From: CAZLIC01 sp964559535
GTDB taxonomy: Bacteria; Pseudomonadota; Alphaproteobacteria; Rhodobacterales; Rhodobacteraceae
Direction: 5' to 3'
Assembly: GCA_964559535.1 (NCBI GenBank)
Contig: CAZLIC010000008.1
Coordinates: forward strand, 23,152-87,151
DNA length: 64,000 bases
The translations under genes were made by a program, and so were the position numbers. Shown piece after piece: positions 1 through 7,582 of this stretch. The stretch's first letter is position 1, and every line of letters starts with the position of its first letter. Below the pieces are notes generated by a model. It saw only the letters and a list, made by a program, of their open reading frames with translations. It made no database searches and was not told where the DNA came from.

Positions 1-412
1 CATGGGCGATGATGATGCCCCTCAGCGTACCCGAAAGCCCGATCTGCGACAGCCAGGCCAGCATCGCCAGACCAAGGATCACCAAAGGCAAGGTCGGCGG
101 CAGCAGGGCCAGCGCCAGGTAGGCCTGCTTGAACCGAAAGCCGTAGCGGAAGTCGGTATAGGCGGTGGCAAAGCCGATGAACGTGGCGATGACCGAGGTC
201 ACCCCGGCCACAGCCAGCGAATTGCCGATCGCCTCCCAGACTTCGGGGCGGCTGAAGGCGCGGACGTACCATTCGGTGGTGAAATGGCCCAAGGGAAGTG
301 TCGGAAAGCGGTCGGAGTTGAAGGAGAAGACGACGCTTGCCGCGATGGGGGCAAAGACGAAGGTGAAGAGCGCGGCGAGATAGGCCCAGCCCAGGGCGCC
401 AAGCGTCTTCAT
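1..412 (-). CDS. potC: Spermidine/putrescine-type ABC transporter permease PotC (3' end outside window)
   Basis: Only the N-terminal 137 residues are in the window. The reading frame opens MKTLGALGWAYLAALFTFVF and has a first membrane helix at about residues 8-28. An FxTxWY segment follows (FTTEWYV, about 44-50), then further helices. This is the layout of PotC-type inner-membrane permeases of the polyamine/opine/2-aminoethylphosphonate ABC family. The start ATG overlaps the potB stop by four bases (ATGA), so the two are translationally coupled. The ATPase (PotA) is not in the window; it may lie just beyond base 1. The substrate cannot be read from the sequence. Confidence 0.88.
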   Translation of the reverse strand, partial: MKTLGALGWAYLAALFTFVFAPIAASVVFSFNSDRFPTLPLGHFTTEWYVRAFSRPEVWEAIGNSLAVAGVTSVIATFIGFATAYTDFRYGFRFKQAYLALALLPPTLPLVILGLAMLAWLSQIGLSGTLRGIIIAH

Positions 413-1257
413 CCGCGCCTCCCGTAGGCAGCTTTCAGCGCTGCCGTGGCAACCGCGAACAGGGTTGCGATCATCATCAGCGCAACCACGGCGGCCCGGG
501 GCCATTGCTGGCCGGACTTCGTGGTGTCGATGATCAGGATGGTCAGGGTCGGGGGCTTTGATCCGCCCAGGTAAAAGGGGCTGACGAAATCGCCGAAGGT
601 CATAATGAAGGCAAAGACCGCGCCCAGAACCAGCCCCGTCTTCGCCGCCGGAATGATGACCGACACCAGCACCTTCCACGGCGGCGCCCCCAGGTTACCC
701 GCCGCCTCGACAAGGCTGCGGTCGATGGCGGCAAGGCTCCAGGTCTGAAAGATCACTACCAGTGGCAGGACCAGCGTCAGATAGCCGACCATCGCACCAA
801 AGCCCGAATTCAGCATGGTGAAGGGGCCAAGACCCGCCGCCCCGAGAGCCACGTTGATTGGCCCGCTTTCGGCCAGGATCACCTGCCAGGCATAGGCGCG
901 GACAAGGAACGATGTGAAGAAGGGCACGATCAGGCACAAAAGCACGAACCTGCGCGCGTTTTCCCGCAGACGGAACGACAGGAACAGCGACGCCGGAAAG
1001 GCAATGACGGTGGCCAGCACCCCTGCCAGCGCGGCACGGCCCAGGGTCAGCCAATAGGCATCCCAGAACGCCCCGCGGCCCAGCATCTTCGTCCAGTTGT
1101 CCAGGACGAAGGCGGGCTCCATCCGATAGTTCTTGACCAGCCAGAAGCTCATCGCGGCCATGAAGACCAGCGGCACCACGAAGAACATCCCCTGCCAGAC
1201 CAGAAGCGGCAGGCGCCAGAGCGCGGGATACAGGTCTAGCTTTCGCGATGTGCTCAT
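409..1257 (-). CDS. potB: Spermidine/putrescine-type ABC transporter permease PotB
   Basis: 282 residues with six predicted membrane helices. The EAA cytoplasmic loop that contacts the ATPase (EAAGNLGAPPWKVL) lies in the second half. The protein would form the inner-membrane channel together with PotC. I chose the ATG giving MSTSRKLDLYPALW because the first helix then begins after a normal-length N-terminus. An in-frame upstream ATG at 1296 would add 13 Arg/Pro-rich residues encoded by a hairpin (1266-1292) and is unlikely. The gene follows potD on the same strand, separated by that hairpin. The family assignment is firm; the exact substrate is inferred only from the family. Confidence 0.9.
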   Translation of the reverse strand: MSTSRKLDLYPALWRLPLLVWQGMFFVVPLVFMAAMSFWLVKNYRMEPAFVLDNWTKMLGRGAFWDAYWLTLGRAALAGVLATVIAFPASLFLSFRLRENARRFVLLCLIVPFFTSFLVRAYAWQVILAESGPINVALGAAGLGPFTMLNSGFGAMVGYLTLVLPLVVIFQTWSLAAIDRSLVEAAGNLGAPPWKVLVSVIIPAAKTGLVLGAVFAFIMTFGDFVSPFYLGGSKPPTLTILIIDTTKSGQQWPRAAVVALMMIATLFAVATAALKAAYGRRG

Positions 1258-1265
1258 GACGGTCG

Positions 1266-1292
1266 GCGGGCGGCCCGGTCTGGGCCGCCCGC
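1266..1292 (-). promoter_or_regulatory. Intercistronic stem-loop between potD and potB
   Basis: A perfect 11-bp inverted repeat (GCGGGCGGCCC, 5-base loop, GGGCCGCCCGC) lies between the potD stop and the potB start. No T-run follows on the minus strand, so it is not a classical terminator. Such hairpins behind binding-protein genes commonly protect the upstream mRNA or attenuate the permease genes, giving excess binding protein. That role is inferred here. Confidence 0.6.
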
Positions 1293-1301
1293 GCATCCTT
1301 T

Positions 1302-2435
1302 TCAGGCCGACTTGTAGTCCGACCAGAAGTCATTCCAGTCCTCAAGCGTCTGCTGCTTCGGCGTGTCGCGATAGAAGATGCGGCCCTCGCGGAACAGCTT
1401 GATCGGGTCGTTGTCGGCGCCCTCGATCAGGCCAGACCGTTTGGCCTCGTCAGGGTTCGCGGCCTGGATCGCCTTCCAGCCCGATTTCGTCGGCGACAGG
1501 CCCGGATAGGCGGCCATCTGGATCGACTTTACCTGACCGTCCGGCCCCAGCATGTAGTTGATGAACTTGTTGATGATCTCGTGTTTGGTGGTGCCAACGC
1601 CGATGGAATAGCTTTCGGTCCACTGGATGCCGCCTTCTTCCGGGATCACGCTGGCCACCTTGGCGCCGTCCTTTTCCAGCACGCCGGTGATCCAGTCGCC
1701 GATGCCCACCATCGCCAGCATCTCGCCGTTCTTCAGACTGCTGAACGTGCCACCATAGTCGAAGTAGCCCCCGACTTGCGGCTTCAGGCTCAGCGTCTTT
1801 TCCTGCACCGCGCCCCACGCGGCTTCGTCGATGTCGAAGGGGGGCTTGTTGCCCATCAAGAGCGACATCTGGCCAAGCGATGGCAGGTGCCAGTCGAAGT
1901 GCCCCACTTTCCCGGTTACCTTCGGGTTCCAGAAGCAGTTGTAGCTCATGGCCTCTTCGCGGGTCAGCGCGTCGGTGTTGTAGCTGACCCCCAGAAGCCC
2001 GTAGCGCACCATCACTGACCACAGCGTGTCATCCGTCCAGTGGCCGGGAAACTTCTGGAACTCGGGGTAATAATCGTCGAACGGATAGAGCGAAGGGTCC
2101 ATCTTCTCGATGTAGCCCGCCGCGTTCAGCTGCTGCACGAACTCGGCGTCCGACAGGATCAGGTCATAGGTGCCGGGGGGCGACTGGCTGATGAGCGCCA
2201 GCATGTTGTCGCCGCCGGCATAGTACTTCGGCACGAACTTCACGTTGTTGGCGGCCTCGAACTCGGCAACGATATCGGGTTCGGCATGGCCATACCAGGC
2301 CAGCATGTTGATCTGCGTTGCCTCTTGTGCCCAGGCGCGGTTCAGCATCGGCGTGGCCAGAAGGGCAGTGGCGCCGCCTTGCAGAAGACGGCGACGGGTC
2401 AGGTGAAGGCGGCTTGGGTTCAGGCTTTCTGGCAT
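1302..2435 (-). CDS. potD: Periplasmic polyamine-type substrate-binding protein PotD
   Basis: 377 residues. The N-terminus carries a twin-arginine signal (TRRRLLQGG at about 13-21) followed by a hydrophobic stretch ending in AWA-QE, so the protein is probably exported folded by Tat. The mature part begins INMLAWYGHAEPDIV, a bacterial extracellular solute-binding fold (SBP_bac_8/PotD family). It would deliver ligand to PotB/PotC. The family also binds putrescine, spermidine, opines, 2-aminoethylphosphonate and thiamine, so the ligand is uncertain. It is the first gene of a leftward potDBC operon. Its promoter should lie in 2436-2549, downstream of the LysR gene on the same strand. Confidence 0.88.
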   Translation of the reverse strand: MPESLNPSRLHLTRRRLLQGGATALLATPMLNRAWAQEATQINMLAWYGHAEPDIVAEFEAANNVKFVPKYYAGGDNMLALISQSPPGTYDLILSDAEFVQQLNAAGYIEKMDPSLYPFDDYYPEFQKFPGHWTDDTLWSVMVRYGLLGVSYNTDALTREEAMSYNCFWNPKVTGKVGHFDWHLPSLGQMSLLMGNKPPFDIDEAAWGAVQEKTLSLKPQVGGYFDYGGTFSSLKNGEMLAMVGIGDWITGVLEKDGAKVASVIPEEGGIQWTESYSIGVGTTKHEIINKFINYMLGPDGQVKSIQMAAYPGLSPTKSGWKAIQAANPDEAKRSGLIEGADNDPIKLFREGRIFYRDTPKQQTLEDWNDFWSDYKSA

Positions 2436-2549
2436 CTGGCATCCCCTGTTGCAGTGGCAAGGGTCGATTCGCCCCAGCCTTGCGCAAACTCTAGGACCGT
2501 TGTTGCCTGTTGCGGAAATTTGGTATCCGTATGGACGTATAATGTTCGC

Positions 2550-3428
2550 TTATGCAGCCACACCCTGCCCCGCCAGCGTGATCTGCTGCATCAACCATTG
2601 CGCCAGCCCGTGCCCCGCCTTGGACAGCCTGGCATGCTTGTAGAACATCCCGATCCGCAGTGGCGCCAACGGTGGAAAGCCTTCCGCCGCGGTACCGACA
2701 CGCAGGCCCGGAACCAGCGTGGCCGGTGTCAGTGCCGACGCACCGATGCCGCCAAGTACCGCCGCCTGGATTCCCGCCACATCGGTCGACACCAGGCGCG
2801 TGGTCCAGCTGATCCGGCGGACACGCAAGCTTTCGCGCATCCGGTCGGCGTATTCGCAAGGGTCGGGATGGCGCACCAACGGCAGTGCCGTCCTGCGGTC
2901 CCATCGGAACCCCTCGGCCACGGCCCAGACCGGCGTGATCGTCGCCGCGTTGACAAGGTAGGCTTCATCCTGGGTCGGGGCGATGCCAACGACAATGTCC
3001 AGCTTGTCAGCCGCCAACGTCAGCCGCATGTCGCGTGACAGGCGGCTTTCCACTTCGACGCGCACGTCGGGGTGACTTGCGGCAAAGCGGGTGATCGCGG
3101 CCAGAAGGAAGGCGTTGGAAAAGTCGGTCGGCAGGCCCACCTTGATCCAGCCCGACAGTGCCTCACCGGCGTAGTGGGCCACGATGTCATCGTTCAGCCG
3201 AAGGATTTGCCGCGCATAGGGCCCCAGCGCCACCCCGCTGTCGGTCAGCCGGATCTGGCGGCCATCGGTGTTGATCAGCTGGGTGCGCAGCATGTCTTCC
3301 AGCCGCCGGATCTGCAGGCTGATTGCAGGCTGCGTGCGCCCCAACGCTTCGGCGGCGCGGGTGTAGCTGCCAAGGTCGACGACGGTGACGAAGGTGCGCA
3401 ACAGGTCGGTCGGAACATTGGTCAGCAT
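2550..3428 (-). CDS. LysR-family transcriptional regulator
   Basis: 292 residues from the ATG giving MLTNVPTDLLRTFVTVVDLG. The winged helix-turn-helix is at about residues 8-65, with the typical GSYTRAAEALGRTQPAIS stretch. A LysR substrate-binding domain follows. Longer in-frame starts would add residues ahead of the HTH that LysR proteins do not usually carry. The gene is divergent from the BtpA-like/PRTase/PRPP synthetase operon (101 bp between starts) and upstream of potD on the same strand. LysR proteins commonly control the divergent neighbour, so it may control either or both. The inducer is unknown. Confidence 0.9.
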   Translation of the reverse strand: MLTNVPTDLLRTFVTVVDLGSYTRAAEALGRTQPAISLQIRRLEDMLRTQLINTDGRQIRLTDSGVALGPYARQILRLNDDIVAHYAGEALSGWIKVGLPTDFSNAFLLAAITRFAASHPDVRVEVESRLSRDMRLTLAADKLDIVVGIAPTQDEAYLVNAATITPVWAVAEGFRWDRRTALPLVRHPDPCEYADRMRESLRVRRISWTTRLVSTDVAGIQAAVLGGIGASALTPATLVPGLRVGTAAEGFPPLAPLRIGMFYKHARLSKAGHGLAQWLMQQITLAGQGVAA

Positions 3429-3529
3429 CCGCGCGCGCCTCTCATAACGCGATCTTATGGAAGCATTGTAATTATCAATTTCGAAAATCTCCAAGCCCTT
3501 CCTATTCCTGATCCGGCAAGGAGAGCCCG
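3429..3529. promoter_or_regulatory. Divergent promoter region of lysR and the phosphoribosyl operon
   Basis: The 101-bp divergent intergenic region holds an AT-rich core around 3460-3485 containing TTGTAATTATCAA, an imperfect palindrome of the size LysR proteins bind. A clear ribosome-binding site (AAGGAGA) precedes the start at 3530. The operator role is an inference. Confidence 0.4.
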
Positions 3530-4276
3530 ATGGACCGCAGCGCCTTTCACCGCCTGTTCAAATCGCCCGGCCCGGTGGTGACGCCGGTGATCCATGTGAT
3601 CGATCTGGTGCAGACATTGACCAACATCGGTCATGCTGTTCGTCTGGGCGCGCCGGGTATCTTCCTGATCAACCACGACTTTCCGGTCGAACCCTTCCTC
3701 CCGATCCTGATGGCCGTCCGCAAGGAATGCCCCGATGTCTGGCTGGGGGTAAACTTTCTGGCTCAGCCCGGCCGGGTGGCTTTCCCGATCCTTGGGAAGC
3801 TGGCAACCCAGGGCTGCCAGATCGACGCCTACTGGGCCGACGATGCCTGCATGGACGAACGCCAGGCCATCCAGACCGAGGCCGAATCCATTTCCTCGAT
3901 CCGCGCAGCAAGTGGATGGCAAGGGTTGTACTTCGGGGGGGTCTGCTTCAAGAAGCAACGCCCTGTGGACCCTTCCCTGAACGAATACTCCGCCCGGCTG
4001 GCGCTGCCATTCATGGATGTCGTCACCACCTCCGGGGTGGCAACGGGGCAGGCGACCGACCTGACCAAGATCACAGACTTCCGCCGCGGGCTGGGTTCGG
4101 CCCCCCTTGCCATCGCCTCGGGCGTGACACCGGAAAATGCCCACCACTACGCCGCCGACGTCGACTGCTTCCTGGTTGCCACCGGCATCAACCGACCGGG
4201 CGACTTTTACACCATCGACCCAGCACGGCTTTCCGCCCTGCTTGATCTGACCCGAGCCTATGGAGCCCCGAAATGA
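3530..4276 (+). CDS. BtpA/SgcQ-like TIM-barrel protein of unknown reaction
   Basis: 248 residues resembling the BtpA/SgcQ-type TIM-barrel family, which is often labelled phosphoribosylanthranilate-isomerase-like. Landmarks from memory of the family are PVIHVIDLVQTL near residue 19, IFLINHDF near 44, WLGVNFLA near 70, YFGGVCFKK near 133, MDVVTTSGVATG near 160 and LVATGINRPGDFY near 217. No enzyme activity is established for this branch to my knowledge. The stop overlaps the start of the phosphoribosyltransferase (ATGA), and PRPP synthetase follows, so a role around a phosphoribosylated metabolite is plausible. That is inference. A strong AAGGAGA ribosome-binding site precedes the ATG. Confidence 0.7.
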   Translation: MDRSAFHRLFKSPGPVVTPVIHVIDLVQTLTNIGHAVRLGAPGIFLINHDFPVEPFLPILMAVRKECPDVWLGVNFLAQPGRVAFPILGKLATQGCQIDAYWADDACMDERQAIQTEAESISSIRAASGWQGLYFGGVCFKKQRPVDPSLNEYSARLALPFMDVVTTSGVATGQATDLTKITDFRRGLGSAPLAIASGVTPENAHHYAADVDCFLVATGINRPGDFYTIDPARLSALLDLTRAYGAPK

Positions 4277-4911
4277 CCGATGCAAAAGGCCCCCGCGACG
4301 ACCGCTGGTATCTGTCGTTGATGTCGCCGAACACCAAGGGGCCCAAGTTCGCATGGCTGGACCCCACGTCGATCTACATCAACGCCGCAGCCTTCTCCGA
4401 CCTTCTGGACGACCTGATTGCCGACCTCAGGGGCGTGGAGTTCGATGTGGTTGGCGGCTGCGACGCGATGGGCTTTGTGCTGGGCGCGGGCCTTGCCGCG
4501 CGAACCGGACGCGGCTTCCTGCCGGTGCGCAAGGCGGGCAAGCTTTGCGTCGATACCGACCACGTCAGCTTTACCAACTACTCCGGCAAAACACAGGACA
4601 TGGAGATGCGCCTTCCGGCCTTTGCCCGCGGCACCCGGGTTCTCTTGGCCGACCAGTGGATCCAGACCGGCGGCACGATGGAGGCTGCGATCCAGCTGGT
4701 CGAACGGCAGGGCGGCTCGGTTGCGGGTCTGGTCACCATCGCGATGGAGAATTGCGAGGCGACCGATGCCTTCGCCACTCGCTTTCCGGTGGTGACCGCG
4801 GTCGTTCCGGGCAGCCGATGGCAAGCGGAATGCAACGCGCAAGACCTCTCCAGCTTTCGCTCTTACCGCCCCGAGCGGACGTTCCCAACCGCCGGTCGCA
4901 CCGCAGCCTGA
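4273..4911 (+). CDS. Purine-type phosphoribosyltransferase (adenine PRTase-like)
   Basis: 212 residues with a type I phosphoribosyltransferase fold. The PRPP-binding loop is VLLADQWIQTGGTM at about residues 123-136. Upstream are GGCDAMGFVLGAGLA (61-75) and FLPVRKAGK (82-90), in the same places as in adenine phosphoribosyltransferases. It should transfer 5-phosphoribose from PRPP to a nucleobase or similar acceptor. The acceptor is not deducible. The start is inside the end of the BtpA-like gene, and a PRPP synthetase lies 31 bp downstream, so donor synthesis and use are encoded together. Confidence 0.75.
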   Translation: MTDAKGPRDDRWYLSLMSPNTKGPKFAWLDPTSIYINAAAFSDLLDDLIADLRGVEFDVVGGCDAMGFVLGAGLAARTGRGFLPVRKAGKLCVDTDHVSFTNYSGKTQDMEMRLPAFARGTRVLLADQWIQTGGTMEAAIQLVERQGGSVAGLVTIAMENCEATDAFATRFPVVTAVVPGSRWQAECNAQDLSSFRSYRPERTFPTAGRTAA

Positions 4912-4942
4912 CGTGTACCCGACCCAGGCCCAGGAGTTGATC

Positions 4943-6046
4943 ATGCTGCCTGTGAAGGACCCCAAGCTCATTGCCGGAAACGCCAATCTGCCCCTGGCGA
5001 AATCCATCACCCGGCGGATGTCGATGCACCGCGGCACGCAGGTGGGGCTGGTGGATGCCCGGGTGGAACGGTTCAACGACCAGGAGATTTTCGTCGAGGT
5101 GTTCGAGAATGTCCGGGGCGAGGACATGTACGTGATCCAGTCCACCTCGAACCCGGCCAACGACAACCTGATGGAACTGCTCATCATGACCGACGCGCTG
5201 CGCCGGTCCTCCGCCGCGCGCATCACCGCCGTGATCCCTTATTTCGGCTATGCAAGGCAGGACCGCCGCGCCAAGGCGCGCACGCCCATTTCCGCAAAGC
5301 TGGTGGCGAACCTGATCGAAACCGCCGGGGTGGACCGGATCCTGACGCTTGACCTGCATGCCGCGCAGATTCAGGGCTTCTTCGACATCCCCGTGGACAA
5401 CCTCTACGCCAGCCCGGTCTTTGCCTTGGACATCGAGCACCATTTTCGGGGGCAGATGGAGAATCTGATGGTCATCTCTCCCGATGTCGGCGGCGTGGCA
5501 CGGGCACGAGAGCTTGCAAAACGGATCAATGCCCCGCTCGCCATCGTCGACAAGCGGCGCGAGAAGGCGGGCGAAGTTTCCGGAATGACGGTGATCGGCG
5601 ACGTGAGGGGCCGCAAGTGCATCATCGTCGACGACATCTGCGACACCGCCGGAACGCTGTGCAAGGCTGCCGAGACGCTGATGGAAGCGGGTGCAACCGA
5701 AGTCCACAGCTATATCACCCACGGCGTCCTCTCGGGCCCGGCTGTATCGCGCGTCGAAAACTCGGTCATGAAGTCGCTGGTCATTACCGACAGCATCGAA
5801 GCCACCGACAGGGTCAAGGCCGCGAAAAACATCCGCATCGTGCCGACCGCGCCGGTTTTCGCCCAAGCGATCCTGAACATCTGGGCCGGCCAGTCGGTAT
5901 CAAGCCTGTTCGAAACCGATACGCTTGTGCCGATCTACGAAGGCTTCTACCCGACCGCCGCTCGCGCCCATGCCGACAACGGCCTTGCTTCCCCGTTGTC
6001 CGGGTTCCCGCCCGAAAACCGGACGGCGCCGGAACCGGCGATGTGA
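4943..6046 (+). CDS. prs: Ribose-phosphate pyrophosphokinase (PRPP synthetase)
   Basis: 367 residues. It makes PRPP from ribose 5-phosphate and ATP. Visible motifs are the catalytic flexible loop QDRRAKARTPIS (about 106-117), the PRPP synthetase signature DLHAAQIQGFFDIPVDN (137-153) and the PRPP loop DDICDTAGT (230-238). The ATG at 4943 has an AGGAG six bases upstream; an in-frame GTG at 4913 lacks this support. The protein is longer than the usual 310-340 residues because of a Pro/Ala-rich C-terminal tail of about 25 residues. It is third in the operon with the BtpA-like protein and PRTase. It may be a dedicated paralogue rather than the only Prs of the cell. Confidence 0.92.
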   Translation: MLPVKDPKLIAGNANLPLAKSITRRMSMHRGTQVGLVDARVERFNDQEIFVEVFENVRGEDMYVIQSTSNPANDNLMELLIMTDALRRSSAARITAVIPYFGYARQDRRAKARTPISAKLVANLIETAGVDRILTLDLHAAQIQGFFDIPVDNLYASPVFALDIEHHFRGQMENLMVISPDVGGVARARELAKRINAPLAIVDKRREKAGEVSGMTVIGDVRGRKCIIVDDICDTAGTLCKAAETLMEAGATEVHSYITHGVLSGPAVSRVENSVMKSLVITDSIEATDRVKAAKNIRIVPTAPVFAQAILNIWAGQSVSSLFETDTLVPIYEGFYPTAARAHADNGLASPLSGFPPENRTAPEPAM

Positions 6047-6143
6047 ACGCTCCCGGGCCGCTGGGTGGTGCTTTCGATGTTTTCGGATAGGAACGGTCCG
6101 GCCGACGGGCAATTCATGCCGCACGGCCGCAACAGAGGGCACG

Positions 6144-6842
6144 CTACAAGGAAACTGCGGCCCGAAGGGTCGCCCTGTCAAAGCTGGCGGTCCTGCCGGA
6201 CGCGGAAACAGCACCGCGCCGAAGGACATAGATGTGATCCGCAAGCCCGTACGCGAAGTCGAAATACTGCTCGACCAGAACGATTGCCATGTCGCCTCTG
6301 GCTTTCAGGGACTTCAGCACCTCGCCGATCTGCTGGATGATGTTGGGCTGAATGCCCTCGGTCGGTTCATCCAGCAGCAGCACTTTGGGTCGCATGATCA
6401 GCGCCCGGGCAATCGCAAGCTGTTGTTGCTGACCGCCCGAAAGGTCGCCCCCGCGCCGGTGCAGGAAATCCTTCAGGATCGGAAAATGGATGAAAACCTC
6501 TTCCGGAATCCGGTGATCCGCTTTCGGCAGAACGGCAAAGGCGGTCTCCAGATTTTCCTGCACCGTAAGCAGCGGAAAGATCATCCGGCCCTGCGGCACG
6601 ATCGACAGCCCGCGCCGCGCGACGTCTTGGGCGCGAAGCACCGGCAGGGCTTCGCCGTTCAGCGTGATCCTGCCGCCTGACCGGGGGTGCGTGCCCGCCA
6701 TTGCCTTGAGCAAAGAGGTCTTGCCCACGCCATTGGGGCCAAGAACGCAGGTGATCTCGCCCGTCTTCGCGGCAAAATCAATGCCGTGCAGGATCTGGCT
6801 GCCACCGTAGTGAAGCGTCAGGCCCAAGGTTTCCAGCATCAT
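6144..6842 (-). CDS. urtE: Urea ABC transporter ATP-binding protein UrtE
   Basis: 232 residues. Walker A is GPNGVGKT (35-42), the ABC signature LSGGQ is at 134-138 and Walker B is LLLDEP (155-160). It belongs to the LivF-like branch that powers high-affinity urea uptake. It is last in urtABCDE, and its ATG overlaps the urtD stop (ATGATG). It ends convergently with prs, 97 bp apart. Confidence 0.93.
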   Translation of the reverse strand: MMLETLGLTLHYGGSQILHGIDFAAKTGEITCVLGPNGVGKTSLLKAMAGTHPRSGGRITLNGEALPVLRAQDVARRGLSIVPQGRMIFPLLTVQENLETAFAVLPKADHRIPEEVFIHFPILKDFLHRRGGDLSGGQQQQLAIARALIMRPKVLLLDEPTEGIQPNIIQQIGEVLKSLKARGDMAIVLVEQYFDFAYGLADHIYVLRRGAVSASGRTASFDRATLRAAVSL

Positions 6843-7582
6843 CCGCGCCCCAGGTAGACGCTGATCACCTGCTGGTCGCGGGTGACGTGGTCCAGCGAGC
6901 CTTCGGCCAGCACGGCCCCTTCGTGCAGAACCGTGACGCGGCAGTTCAGGCGGCGCACGAATTCCATGTCATGCTCGACGACAACCACGGCATGGCTCTT
7001 GGCCAGGTTGACGAGCAGGGTTGTTGTCTGCTCGCGCTCGGCGGGCGTCATGCCGGCAGCGGGCTCGTCGACCAGAAGCAGGCGGGGCTCTTGCGCCAGC
7101 AGCATGGCGATCTCCAGCCATTGCTTCTGGCCGTGGCTGAGTTCACCGGACTTCCGGTGCAGGTGGTCGCCAAGGCCGACCTCGGTTGCAAGCTCATGCA
7201 CGCGGGCCATGTCGGCAGCCTTCGGCGCCCAGAAAAGCACGCGCCAGGGGCTGCGGTTCGCCTTCAGCGCAAGAATGAGGTTGGCCTCGACCGTCTGATC
7301 CTCGAACACGGTCGGACGCTGGAATTTGCGGCCGATGCCTTCGCGGGCGATGCGGGCCTCGTTCATTCCCACCAGCGAAATCGCGCGCTCGCCAAACGTG
7401 ACCGCACCGGTATCGGGTTTCGTCTTGCCGGTCACGATGTCCATGAAGGTGGTCTTGCCCGCCCCGTTGGGCCCGATGATGGCGCGCAACTCGGCCGGGC
7501 CGATGGAGAACGACAGGTTGTTGATCGCCCGGAAGCCATCAAAGGTGACAGAAATGCCGGATACCTCGAGAAGCGCGCTCAT
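6839..7582 (-). CDS. urtD: Urea ABC transporter ATP-binding protein UrtD
   Basis: 247 residues, LivG-like ATPase. Walker A is GPNGAGKT (37-44), the signature is LSHGQ, and Walker B reads LLLVDEPAAGM. It pairs with UrtE beneath the UrtB/UrtC channel. It overlaps urtC upstream and urtE downstream by four bases each, so the three are translationally coupled. It is assigned to urea rather than branched-chain amino acids because of UrtA and the extended UrtB in the same operon. Confidence 0.93.
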   Translation of the reverse strand: MSALLEVSGISVTFDGFRAINNLSFSIGPAELRAIIGPNGAGKTTFMDIVTGKTKPDTGAVTFGERAISLVGMNEARIAREGIGRKFQRPTVFEDQTVEANLILALKANRSPWRVLFWAPKAADMARVHELATEVGLGDHLHRKSGELSHGQKQWLEIAMLLAQEPRLLLVDEPAAGMTPAEREQTTTLLVNLAKSHAVVVVEHDMEFVRRLNCRVTVLHEGAVLAEGSLDHVTRDQQVISVYLGRG

